In this document: in pieces, positions 1-9,353 of the stretch
How the letters are laid out: every line of letters starts with the position of its first letter
How positions within the stretch are numbered: the stretch's first letter is position 1
NCBI GenBank assembly: GCA_029204225.1
Contig: CM055092.1
Span: 73,074,857-73,138,856, forward strand
DNA length: 64,000 bases
DNA from: Diphasiastrum complanatum
Taxonomy: Eukaryota > Streptophyta > Lycopodiopsida > Lycopodiales > Lycopodiaceae
Direction: 5' to 3'
The notes under the pieces: model-generated
Told to the model about the DNA's origin: nothing
The model's input: only the letters and a program-made list of their open reading frames with translations
Database searches by the model: none
Program-made: the position numbers and the translations under genes

Positions 1-770
1 AGAATCTACCAACTTGCACACTTGTTCCACCACCTAGATGAGAATACTAGTTGATCTCCATCAAATTCCAGTGAAAAGCACCACCACTCCAAGTTTCTTG
101 ATCTTCGTAAGTCTTGCTCTGATCCAAAGTAGAGCCTAAAATCCCATGTGCATGTGGTAATACAAAGTCCCAACTGTTGGACTATTCTCCTGATGATCGA
201 CTAATCGTTTTTAATTTTCATCCACTACATCATCTAGCTCTGCAGTTTTATGCATGTTTCTACACAGTATGCAGAAGTACACAGAAATCACTCACAGATG
301 AATTCTGCAAGTAGATTTCCAAGAAGTACTAACTGGATGAATTCCAGCTCACTACGACCAACTGGCCATGATGATCTACGACCTAATCAATTGTCCTACT
401 GGACACCTATTTTTGCTTAGTATAAATAGTTGATCGTACGTCTATTATTTCATTCATTCATGCAATGCATTGAAGTAGAATTTGGCAGCTGTCTCAAGCT
501 TTCAAGATTGAACACTCTTGAGCATTCTAGCTTAGTTCTTTAGAGTTCTTTTAAAGTTTTGCTATTAGCGCTTACTTCTTATCAACGGAAGTGCAAATCA
601 AACAGAGTTTTCAAAGATAGCTTAGAGTACGCAGTTTCTATCCACAATTGTCTTGTGCTCATCATTTTGCTACATCAATCTATCCTTTATTACATTCAGT
701 ATCATGTCAGAATCTCTGTGATCTCATATTTCTTTTGTCTAATAATTCAATTCTTCATTGTTTGGCTACG
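1..770 (+). repeat. Partial Copia LTR related to element C
   Basis: This stretch matches the 5' LTR of element C (28147-29010) in order and wording. A CTGCAGTTTTA...CAGAAG block near 250 matches one near 28270, and a TGTCTTGTGCTCAT block near 650 matches 28752. A TATAAATA box lies at 421-428 and probably marks the promoter. The left end lies outside the window and the right end fades near 770. No primer-binding site or pol follows, so it is a diverged LTR remnant. Reading frames inside it are not genes. Confidence 0.6.
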
Positions 771-1380
771 TAATCACTTTAGCTCTGATGATCTTAAAGT
801 TAGTTGCTAAAAGATTGAAGTGACTCTTGTTATTATGTTTTGTTCAAAATCGATAGGCGTAGTCATGCATTACGAAAGCAGGCTCATTCCGCTGCGCTCG
901 ATAAGTCGTTCACAAGCTTCGACTTGTAATTATTGCATTATCACATCTTTCCAACATCACCAAGTGTTTGATTATGAGTGGGGTGTGGATATTCATTTCT
1001 TAGTTTTCTTGGATGCTCACTTGGAGATTGCCATGTTTGTTTGATGGCGATTGATGGTAATTGAGATTTGTTGATGTATAAGTGAGTGTCGGTTTAAGCA
1101 TGGAGTTGTCTTGGTTTGAGGTTCTTAGATGAGAGGTAGTCACCATGTTGTTTGTTTGGACCCAATATATAGAGCCAAAAGCAACCTGGGCACATAGCCA
1201 TGCATAGTCCTAAATTTTCTATACATAGATTCACCTAGAATAGAGTCCTAAGCATGAACCAACTATTCATAGAATTGCTATTGATAACTCTACACATGTA
1301 TACACTGTCTCATACCTTGTCTAAATTCTATTTAGTGTGTTCTGGGCCTCACAAGGATATTAGTTACATAGTACAGATGC
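771..1380. other. Unassigned AT-rich spacer
   Basis: I recognise no protein family, RNA gene or terminal repeat here. It lies between the C-type LTR and the first recognisable residues of Ty3 remnant L. The last part may be decayed upstream reverse-transcriptase sequence of L. Confidence 0.4.
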
Positions 1381-2120
1381 AGACCACCTGGATCGATTGG
1401 ATAAAGTATTTGAATGATGTCGCAAATATCAAATTTCTCTAAATCCAGAAAAATGCTAGATATGGATTTTCCACGGAGTTGTGCTTGGACATGTGATATC
1501 GAGACATGGTATTGCCACAGATTATTCTAAGATCAAGATTATTGTGGAATTGCCACCGCCAACAACAATTCGTGGAGTTTATGTGTTTATGGGTCATGCG
1601 AACTACTATCGCATTTTTACTATTTTCTTTGCGGATTTAGCACGACCTATTTACAAACTGACTATTGTTCCTATTTGGACAGTAGAGGCGTTAGAAGCCT
1701 TTGAAAAATTAAAAAAAAACATTAACTTCATCACCAATACTGCGTTCTCCAGATTGGACGATTGAATTTCATGTTCACACGGATGCCTCGAAATATGCCA
1801 TTGGATCAGTTTTGACGCAGCCAGGTGATGATAAGAAGGATTATCCTATACGATTTGCAAGCAGACAACTTACAGATCCGGAGAAGAATTATTCAACAAT
1901 AGAACGTGAAGCGTTAGCCATGATTTTTTCTGTTCGAAAATTTTGTCACTACCTCATGGAAACACACTTTGCATTTTATACGGATCATCAGCCGTTACTT
2001 TACTTGGAAAACAAGACATGCAATACTGGATGTATTGCAAGATGGTTATTATTATTGACTGAATTTGACTTTTGAATTGTGATTCGAAAGGGGAAGCAAC
2101 ATTATCTACCCGATCATGTT
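1381..2120 (+). pseudogene. L reverse transcriptase C-terminal part and RNase H
   Basis: The first part is the reverse transcriptase thumb/connection region (DHLDRLDKVFE, stop, then ...NPEKC, stop, ...HGVVLGHVISRHG). From about 1769 the RNase H domain follows, with HTDASKYAIG carrying the first catalytic Asp, EREALAM the Glu and YTDHQPLLYL a further Asp. These enzymes would copy element RNA to DNA and remove the RNA strand. The catalytic palm with the YLDD motif is not visible upstream. Stops at about 1414, 1454 and 2073 and frame changes near 1760 break it. RNase H residues survive although the frame does not. Confidence 0.8.
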
Positions 2121-2309
2121 TTGTGAATCAAATCCGCACCAGTTAACAATGAAGTGGATGATGAATTACCAGATGCTGCATTGTTCTATGTAGAAGCAGT
2201 TTCTGAGTGGGCAGCGAATATTGTTGAGTACCTGATGCTAGGACAACCGAATGACTCTTTGACAAAAGTACAGAAGAGTCAATTGATTCATAAGGCTCAA
2301 CCTTATCAA

Positions 2310-3185
2310 TTGATTGCAGGATAGTTGTATCGTCGTGGATCAGACAATATTCTACGAAGATGTGTTTTACCACATGAAGTACCAGATTTAATCATGTTTT
2401 CACATGATGGCATGGGCGGAGGACACTTCTCTATAGATATTACTGTTTGCAAACTTTTGCAATCAGGTTGTTGGTGGCCTACGCTTCATAAGGACACAAA
2501 AAATTTTATTCAGACATGTGATGTTTGCCAGTGAGCACGACGGCCTACTAGACAGAACTATGAACCCTTGCATCCGGCTTTATCGCAAGCACCATTTGAA
2601 AAATGGGGACTGGATTATGGTGGTCCTATTCTTCTTGTCGCGCAAGGATCTCAGGCCCGATACATTATCATAGCAACTTATTATATGACCAAGTGGGTTG
2701 AAGCCAAAGCTGCCAAAGTTGCTAATGCAAAATCTACGGCCAAGTTTCTCTATGAAAATATCATAATCAGATTTGGATGTCCGATTGAGATTGTCAGTGA
2801 CCGGGGTACACACTTTGTTAATCAAATAATAAAGTGTTTACTGAAAGATTTTTTTATTATAAATAGATTTAGCACTCCTTACTATCCCAGAGGGAATGGC
2901 CAAGCTAAATCTTCCAATAAGATTCTCTGCACCATTATGACAAAGACAGTTGAAGCGAGTCTGTCTGATTGGGAACATAAACTGTATGCAACATTATGGG
3001 CATTTAGAACCGTTTACAAAAATAGTACAAATCAGACACCCTTTCAACTAGTCTGTGGTCAAGATGTTGTCATGCTGATTGAATTTTTAATCTCATCTTT
3101 ACGCATAGCGACAACAGAACGGTTAAATGATGATAAGTCTTTACAACTACGTCATGAAGCGTTGCACAAATTATGTGAAACTTGA
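2310..3185 (+). pseudogene. L integrase, zinc-binding and catalytic core
   Basis: The zinc-binding HHCC module is intact in pattern (SHDG, GGHF, then TCDVCQ at about 2514-2532), followed by a TGA stop at 2532-2534. The core contains GLDYGG and SDRGTHF, the first two metal-binding Asp positions. The expected Glu near NGQAESTNK is a Lys here (NGQAKSSNK, about 2898-2925), so strand transfer would be lost. Integrase inserts the element's DNA copy into the chromosome. The core reads open for roughly 200 codons (2568-3185), long for an otherwise broken element. Confidence 0.8.
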
Positions 3186-3248
3186 TTGATGTTAGTTCAC
3201 GCATTAGCAGCAGAGAAAGCCCGCCGCACGACATGGCACAATCGTTGA

Positions 3249-3476
3249 TTGCAGAAAAAAGATCTAAAAGCAGGAGATCTTGCATTGATGTACAAAACCA
3301 AGCTGATCAAGGGAAAGTTGAAGTTTACCGGTGAAGGCCCGTATAAAGTGAAGGAAATCCTGAACTATGGCGTAGTAATTCTTGAGCACTTGGATGGAAA
3401 ACGATTTGATACTCTGGTGAATGGAGCCGATTACGCAAGTTTTGGCAACCTGCTCTGCCAGATCAACAAATATCAA
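3249..3476 (+). pseudogene. L integrase C-terminal domain with GPY motif
   Basis: This open stretch contains LKAGDLALMY and GEGPYKV, the GPY/F signature of the C-terminal DNA-binding domain of Ty3 integrases. It is separated from the core by stops near 3183 and 3246 and is in another frame. I see no chromodomain after it. The frame runs on to 3524 into AT-rich sequence without recognisable homology. Confidence 0.7.
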
Positions 3477-3524
3477 GGATTTTTTAAATTATTTGTTTTT
3501 CAATTTGTTGTTTTCAATATTTGA

Positions 3525-4390
3525 TTGTTCAGAGTTTTTTTTGAAACTCTAAAATCTTATATCACCTTTCAGGGAGCAACACAAAAGGTGCACGTCACTG
3601 AGGCCGCCCTTGCTGCTATAGGCATAACGTCAGGTACACAAGCCTCATCCAACCATAAACAGGCTGCTAGTTTGCTTTATATAAAGCCATTGGGTTCATA
3701 TGACACGTTGTAAGTATTATGGGGAGAGTTGTTACTGAAGCTTGTTGTGTGGCTTGAAAATTTGTGCCAGTGTCCACAGCTAAGGTGAGGCAGCTCCATC
3801 AGCCCCGTCAATGACCTGAGTGGGTGAGGATTGCTATTGGGATGCTGAATCTGACGTTGAGCTGGCATCCTAAGAATCTATCGAACTTGATGATGTTTGA
3901 TGAGACAATGTGGCTTGTCTCATGGCTCGTGATTTGAGTTGGAGCTTCTCGCCTTTGGACTCTGTGTCATCGGTCTCTGTGCTATCTGGAGAATGCTTCT
4001 TTGCCATCATTTTGGTCCGTATCCTCTATTGGCGTGTGTCAGAAAGCTTTGCCTTGGAGGTATCAACTGTCTTCGGAACAGAAGATCCTTCAGTAGCTGG
4101 ATCTTGTTGTGAGCTTGATGGCATCAGCTGCTTCTTGATAGTCAACTTCATGATGCTCATGTTTGGTCTTTTGGGTGGTGGCCCTTGTGGAGATATGGCT
4201 CTTTTCCTGGAATTCGAATGCTTGGACTTTTTAAACGGAACTGGTATGTCCCAAGCTTTATCAGTCACCTGCAATAGTTCTCGGAGCTAGGGTCCGTTGT
4301 TCACTTGCTGTAGGGTGAGATTTGTCATCAGATATTCCAACAAGGTGGAGGGTTGCTTATGTTTTATATACTCATGAAGGCAGTTTGAAG
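3525..4390. other. Spacer between Ty3 L and Copia E
   Basis: This lies between the last Ty3 residues and the truncated integrase of E. No LTR boundary, primer-binding site or domain is evident. A minus-strand Ser/Lys-rich reading frame inside it is listed separately. Confidence 0.4.
3790..4274 (-). pseudogene. Unrecognised Ser/Thr/Lys-rich reading frame, one stop
   Basis: On the minus strand a frame from 4274 has a stop at 4026-4028 and then continues in frame with more Ser/Asp-rich sequence (for example HSPDSTETDDTESKGE). Low hydrophobicity and clusters of Ser, Lys and Pro look like a disordered protein tail rather than random AT-rich DNA. I recognise no family. It could be a retroelement gag tail or an exon of a decayed host gene, or it could be chance. 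Confidence 0.2.
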
Positions 4391-6248
4391 CAAACTAGGC
4401 CCACACACATTCACACAATGTCCTATTCCTCCTCTTAGCTATCCCATTTTGTCGAGGGATGTAGGGACAAGATAATTCTTTTTTAATCCCTTCTTGATCA
4501 CAAAAATCTTTAAAAGCATTGGAGATATATTCTCCACCATTATCACTTCTAAAAGTTTTGATCTTGTGATCAAGATGCTTCTCAACAAATGCTTTGAACT
4601 CAAGAAAGCTTTCACATACTTGTGCTTTAGATGAAAGTAAGAATACTTAACAAAACCTTGAGTAATCATCTATGAATGTAACAAACATGGTGGCACCTCC
4701 ATTGGACATTGTACTTGCAAAGTGTACATCCGAGTGGATCAACTCAAGTTGATGAGTTGTCTTTGTGATTGAACTTGAGAAGGGCTTCTTATGTGCTTTT
4801 GAGAGAGCACATGCTTCACATACTTTCTCTTCTTTTGCCAAAGATCTTGGAAGTCCTAAGGCAAGCTCCTCCTTGAACATGACCTCCATGGACTTTGAGT
4901 TGATGTGACCAAGACTTTTGTGCCAAAGACTATGGTTCGATAGTTTGGTCTCCTCGGCTAGCATCACAATATTAGCATCCACATAGGCATCTAATTTGAA
5001 TAATCTTCCAAATATTATGCCTCTAGCAATGATCTTGCTATCCTTCTTGATGTTACATGCATTTGTGGTGAACTCCACAATCAAACCATTGTCAAGCATT
5101 GTCCTACACTAAGCAAGTTCTTAGTAATACTAGGAATGTAAAGTACTCCATCAATCTTGATCTTCCTTGAAGATCCCAAGCATAAAGATATGGATCCTAT
5201 GCCTTCTACCTTACAAGCATAATCATTTGCTGTAAAAAATGACTTGATAGGTCCATCGTTGGTAGATAAGTTTGAGAAATACTCCCTCTTACTTGTCATG
5301 TGGGAGCTAGCCCCACTATCTATCCACCAAGGGTCTTCACCTCTTATGCTTGAAGATGAGAAACTTGACATCATGAGTGAATCTTCATGAGAGCTCTCCT
5401 CTTCCTCTTGGCCTAGGTTTGCTTGACTTTGATATTGCTTCTTCTTGAAGCACTCCGAGGCATAGTGCCCCATCTTGCCACAAAAGTAGCATTTGATCTT
5501 TGACTTATCCTTCTTTGGCTTGCTCGAGCTTGGACTTGAAGATCCTTCTTGATCTTCACCTTTGACTTGATTCTTCTTGAATGCAGCACCCTTGCCTTTG
5601 GATTTGCTCTTGCTCTTGGTGAAAGAGCCTTGTCATCTCCATCATTGAGGGAGAGCTTCTCCATCCTTGACTTGATGCGAGTTCTCCTACTCTCCTCGGC
5701 CATGAGGACTCCTTGGAGATCTTCAAGTGAGGGCAACTTGCCCATAATTGCATAGCCTTGCACTAGATTAGCAAAATCCACACTCAAACCATTCAAGATT
5801 AGTTGAACAAGTTAACTTTCCCTAATGGAATCTCCTATGTAAGCAAGCTCCTTGTTTAAGTCCTTAACTCTCAACACATATGAATGTCCACTCTCTCCTC
5901 TAGCTTGAAAACATTGAAGGATTTGATTATTCAAGGATAGCAACCTTGAAGTATTCTTGGATTCATATATATTTTGAAGAGTTTCTCATGCTTCTTGAGC
6001 CGAGGTGCAAGCACCTACCTCCTTAAGAAGCTCATTAGCTACATTCATTTTTATACAGTGGAGAGCAACCTTGCATCTCCTTTTGTATTTTGTAGGTTCT
6101 TGAGCGTGAATGGGCTCATCCTCTTAACCACTCACTATATCCATTAGATCTTGTAAAATAAGAAATCCATTATTAGCTTCCAAATTGAATAATTAGAAGC
6201 ATCCAATCTATCACGTGAATCCAAAAGATATGCATTCATTGAAGCCAT
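4391..6248 (-). pseudogene. E gag-protease-integrase fragment
   Basis: The start is ATG at 6248, opening MASMNAYLLDSRDRLDASNY, the usual start of this Copia Gag. Gag then shows ELLKEVGACTS and RLLSLNNQIL. A zinc knuckle CYFCGKMGHYASEC lies near 5450-5492, and protease WWIDSGASSHMT near 5290-5330. GAG-pre-integrase is LWHKSLGHINSKSMEVMFKE near 4900. Integrase shows HSDVHF and FIDDYSR, and ends at the glutamine-rich segment before the catalytic Glu with Lys in its place (NGIAKRRNR, about 4418-4445). Stops at about 6125, 5990 and 5815 and frame breaks near 5630 and 5090 inactivate it. Confidence 0.85.
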
Positions 6249-6990
6249 CTATCTTTAAACAAGATCTTGATCACAAGAATAGATGCAAAATAGAAATGAT
6301 TGAAATACAAGCTATCCCACTACCTAGGGAATTGAGAAAGCTCAAATCTTGACCTCTCAATAAGATCCTACCTGATCTTGAGCCAAATCAAATCTATGAA
6401 TGTCAACAAGAATGGAAACTAGCTTGAATTTGCATAAAAAATGGATCTAGAATTGCCTCCTCCTTGATCTCGACTTCACAAGGATATAAGATTCACCTAA
6501 CCTGAACCAGAAGGAATCATATGCACATAAATGCCTCTTCAAATCATTCCTACAAGATCAGGTTGAATCATCATGCAATAATCAATCCAAACTATCTCAA
6601 AAATCAAGCAAAAATTGAACACAATCTTGACTAGAATTGCATAATTCTTTGATGAGCACTTATCAAAGTCTTTGGGCTGACCCCAAAATTGAATTTCTAA
6701 GATCTCAATAAGTCTAAGAATGACCTATTACAGTACCAAAGATAAGGATCTACCTTCCTTTTGATTTATTGAGAACTATTCCTTGTGATAGACTCCACAA
6801 ATTGAGTAGCATCAATATGATGAAAGTGCAAAATACTTGCTATTTTGATCCAATTGATAAGAGATGACCACAACTCGGATTTTGAAGCTAAAAAGCCTGT
6901 AAATAAAAAACCATTAGATCCCTCTTCACTCAAAATGATCAAGAATTGAAGGTACTACCCATAGATTATGTCTAGATAGCAATCAATGCT
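6249..6990 (-). other. E leader, distal part
   Basis: This is non-coding sequence between E's gag start and the point where A inserted. It resumes at 13430-13480 and ends at E's primer-binding site. It is AT-rich, with no reading frame or RNA gene that I can support. Confidence 0.65.
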
Positions 6991-6995
6991 TGAAT
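6991..6995. repeat. Target-site duplication TGAAT, left of A
   Basis: TGAAT here is repeated exactly at 13425-13429, directly outside both LTR ends. Five base pairs is the usual Copia duplication length. Confidence 0.95.
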
Positions 6996-7650
6996 TGTGA
7001 AAATTGTCAACATTTCCTAGCTAGTTTGAGGCCTAAATTGGCTAAAATTGTAAATAGTTTTGGTTCTGGAGTTTCACACGTGTGAACCAGGCCACAATGT
7101 TTTTATTTACTGTATTTTTTCAGTATGATGAAGTGTCAAACTTCATACCCTTCAAAATGAGACCATTTTGATGTATTTTGGTCATATAAGCCATTTTTAG
7201 CTATTTTTCCTATATAGGGAATATCTAGGGTCAAGTACCTTCTAGAGAGAGGAGAGAGAGTCATCTTCCTCATCCATAAATAGTAGGTAAGTCGTGGAAA
7301 ACAGGTTGGAGAAACCTTTTGTATGCTTCATTGAGATCAATAGATCATTGTCATTGTTTCTTCCTCCATTGAGAGCATTGTTGTGTGTATTGTCTTCAAG
7401 CTATTGTGTATGATCTTAGGTGCTTTCCAAAAGTGATAGGCTGATGTATTATGGACTGTATAATGCTATTTTGGGCCTCACTTGATGTTTATGGAAGTTT
7501 CCATTTGTGATAAATGCTTTTTGATCAAGTTCTTTGCATTCTAGGTAGCATAGAATGTGTTGCCAATTCCTAGCTTATGTAGTTTGGAGTGCAAGCATTC
7601 AAGCCAATGATCTTGGAGTTTAGATCCACTTAGGATCTGTATTTTTCACA
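6996..7650 (+). repeat. A 5' LTR
   Basis: It begins TGTGAAAATTG and ends ATTTTTCACA, which form an inverted terminal repeat. A TATATA box at 7211-7216 probably drives transcription. A 14-base palindrome TTCACACGTGTGAA at 7073-7086, with a G-box core CACGTG, sits about 130 bp upstream of it. An AGAGAGAGGAGAGAGAG tract follows the TATA box. Confidence 0.96.
7073..7086 (+). promoter_or_regulatory. G-box palindrome in A U3 (copy at 12847-12860)
   Basis: TTCACACGTGTGAA is a perfect 14-base palindrome around CACGTG, the core bound by plant bZIP and bHLH factors. It lies upstream of the TATA box, where LTR enhancers normally are. That it works as an enhancer is inference. Related palindromes recur in the LTRs of B, D, E (as CACGCGTGTG) and F. 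Confidence 0.55.
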
Positions 7651-7662
7651 TGGTATCAGAGC
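7651..7662 (+). other. A primer-binding site
   Basis: TGGTATCAGAGC follows the LTR directly and matches the complement of the 3' end of plant initiator-methionine tRNA, the usual Copia primer. It starts minus-strand DNA synthesis. Confidence 0.95.
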
Positions 7663-8822
7663 TGGTTGGCTTCTATTTACAGTAAGTATTCCATTTTTGG
7701 TGATATTTGGATGTTTGATCAAGTTCTAGCATGATTTTGCATTGCTTTGTTGATCAAATCTTACTAACCTTTGTTTTGTGAGTTGAACTTGTGGATCAAA
7801 AGCATATTTCAGGTCTATTGAAGATCAGAGGCTGAAAAGAAACTATTTTGGATCAGATCATAACACCTAATCATTTGTGATTGTGAGGCTTGTGCATATT
7901 CAATACTAACAATGTTCTTTTCAATCCTATTGTTGACAATCTCCATTCTTGGATGAACACTCTCCTTAAGTGGATGAAACTTCTCCTTAAGTGGATGACA
8001 AATGCTCTTTTGAGTGAGTTGTAATTCTCCTAAAGGCTGAGCAAAGCTCCCATTTGGATGAAAGATCCCCTTTTTTGGGTGAACATATTGTAAGCTCCAT
8101 TGTGAAGAGCATATTGTAAAGATTGTCATCAATTTTGGCATAAATTTTGGTGTACTTTGTTGAGCATGTAAGTAACTCTCCTTATGTAATTTGATTGGAG
8201 CATTTGCTGGAAGGTGTTAACCATTATGCAAGTGTGTTTTCAGGTTCTTAACAGGTTGAGGAACATTCTCATGTGAAGTGATCTTAGATCTACATCTAAA
8301 CACCAAGATTTGACAAGATAGTGAAGCTAGTCTTGTGATTCACTAAGTGTGCTCATTCATTCACCTCTAAATCTTGTATTTATCACTTGCTGGAGTTTAT
8401 AAACTTTTAGAAGTGTGGTTTACATGTGGTTTTACAGGTTGAATCAATATCTTAGTGTGTTGATCATATGTTGATCAAGTTTGTTCATTACTAGGTAATC
8501 TTGGCATCCTAGTTTTGGGTATTTTCTAAGAATGCAAGTAACTCTTCACACCATAACTTGATTTGGTCACTTGCTGGAAAGTTTGAGAGCTTAAGCAAGA
8601 GTGTGTTCAGGTTGGTTTGATTTTGTAATCCATTCTTAGTGTGTGCAAAGTGTTGCATGTGTTTCAATCTTCCTTTCTATGCTTGGAAACCATCTAGGTT
8701 CAAGATAGAAGTGTTTTAGGGTCCTAAATCTTCATAGATCTCTTTATCTATCATTTGTTGAGAGAAAAGTGAGTGCTAAGTGCTTTAGGACAGAACCTAA
8801 AAGTTGAAGAAACATTAGAATC
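7663..8822 (+). other. A untranslated leader
   Basis: About 1.16 kb lies between the primer-binding site and gag. The first part (about 7930-8110) repeats a degenerate motif of the type CTCCTTAAGTGGATGA. The second part holds the three-unit repeat listed next. I see no supported protein; the open frame on the minus strand comes from the repeats. Such leaders usually carry RNA packaging and translation signals. Confidence 0.7.
8165..8720 (+). repeat. Three-copy ~183-bp degenerate tandem repeat in A leader
   Basis: The anchor TTGCTGG occurs at 8204, 8387 and 8571, spacings of 183 and 184. Each is followed by an AAG..GTGT(G/T)T..CAGGTT stretch ending in TTAGTGTG-like sequence. Copies are diverged but keep order and spacing. 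All lie directly upstream of the gag ATG. Confidence 0.7.
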
Positions 8823-9353
8823 ATGGCTTCCAATGGTGGGATCATGCTAGAGTCTAGTGAAAGGTTGAGTTCATCAAACTACTCTACTTGGAAAGTGAGG
8901 ATGGAGTCCTTACTTGAGTTGAATGAACTCATGGACATAGTTGCAGAAATTGAAGAGAGACCTCTCACACTTCAAGAGCAACAAAGGTTTGATAAGAAGG
9001 CCAAAAGGGCTCTTCATATCATTAAAATGAATGTTACAAATGAACTTCTCAAGGAAGTTGGAAAGTGTCAAAGTGCAAGTGAGGCATGGAATGCCTTAAA
9101 GAAGCTCTTTGAATCAAAGTCCACATCTAGGGTATTGACCCTAAGGAGACAAATATTTTCTAGTAGGCAAAGAGAGGGTGAAAGTGCTCATGCATTTATC
9201 TTGAGAGTTAAGTCCCTAAGTGATGATTTAGCATGCATTGATGAGAACATAAAAGATGGTGAAATAGTCCAAGTTATGTTGAATGGTTTGCTAAATGAAC
9301 ATGCTAACCTTGTGCAAAGTTTTGCCATTCAAAGAGTCTTGCCAAGTGGTTGA
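8823..9353 (+). CDS. gag: A Gag N-terminal reading frame
   Basis: Gag forms the cytoplasmic virus-like particle. The ATG at 8823 opens MASNGGIMLESSERLSSSNY, and SNYSTWKVRMESLLE is the DUF4219-type start of Copia Gags. UBN2-type sequence follows (residues about 60-170), including NALKKLFESKSTSRVLTLRR and GLLNEHANLVQSFAI. The frame ends at TGA 9351-9353 after LPSG. In E, B and J the same place reads through without a break, so a small deletion, probably two bases at codon LPS-x-VDLQ, best explains the stop. The zinc knuckle lies in the next frame, so this product alone would lack it. Confidence 0.93.
   Translation: MASNGGIMLESSERLSSSNYSTWKVRMESLLELNELMDIVAEIEERPLTLQEQQRFDKKAKRALHIIKMNVTNELLKEVGKCQSASEAWNALKKLFESKSTSRVLTLRRQIFSSRQREGESAHAFILRVKSLSDDLACIDENIKDGEIVQVMLNGLLNEHANLVQSFAIQRVLPSG

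Larger units (their letters stand above)
1381..3476 (+). mobile_element. Ty3-type retrotransposon remnant L
   Basis: This is a pol remnant in the order reverse transcriptase, RNase H, integrase, which is the Ty3/Gypsy order and opposite to Copia. It is a close relative of K at 58417-59948; both share LGHVISRHGIA and TDHQPLLYL. No LTR, primer-binding site or gag can be assigned to it, so both ends are lost. Many stops and frame breaks make it an old, dead copy. Confidence 0.85.

Noticed and set aside
7651-7662. Possible tRNA-related gene fragments at TGGTATCAGAGC sites
   Set aside because: Each is only the 12-14 base primer-binding site beside an LTR end; no cloverleaf can be drawn.
7815-8141. 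Minus-strand 108-codon frame in A's leader, with HPL/HP repeats
   Set aside because: It is produced by the degenerate CTCCTTAAGTGGATGA repeats of the leader; it has no start context and no family match.
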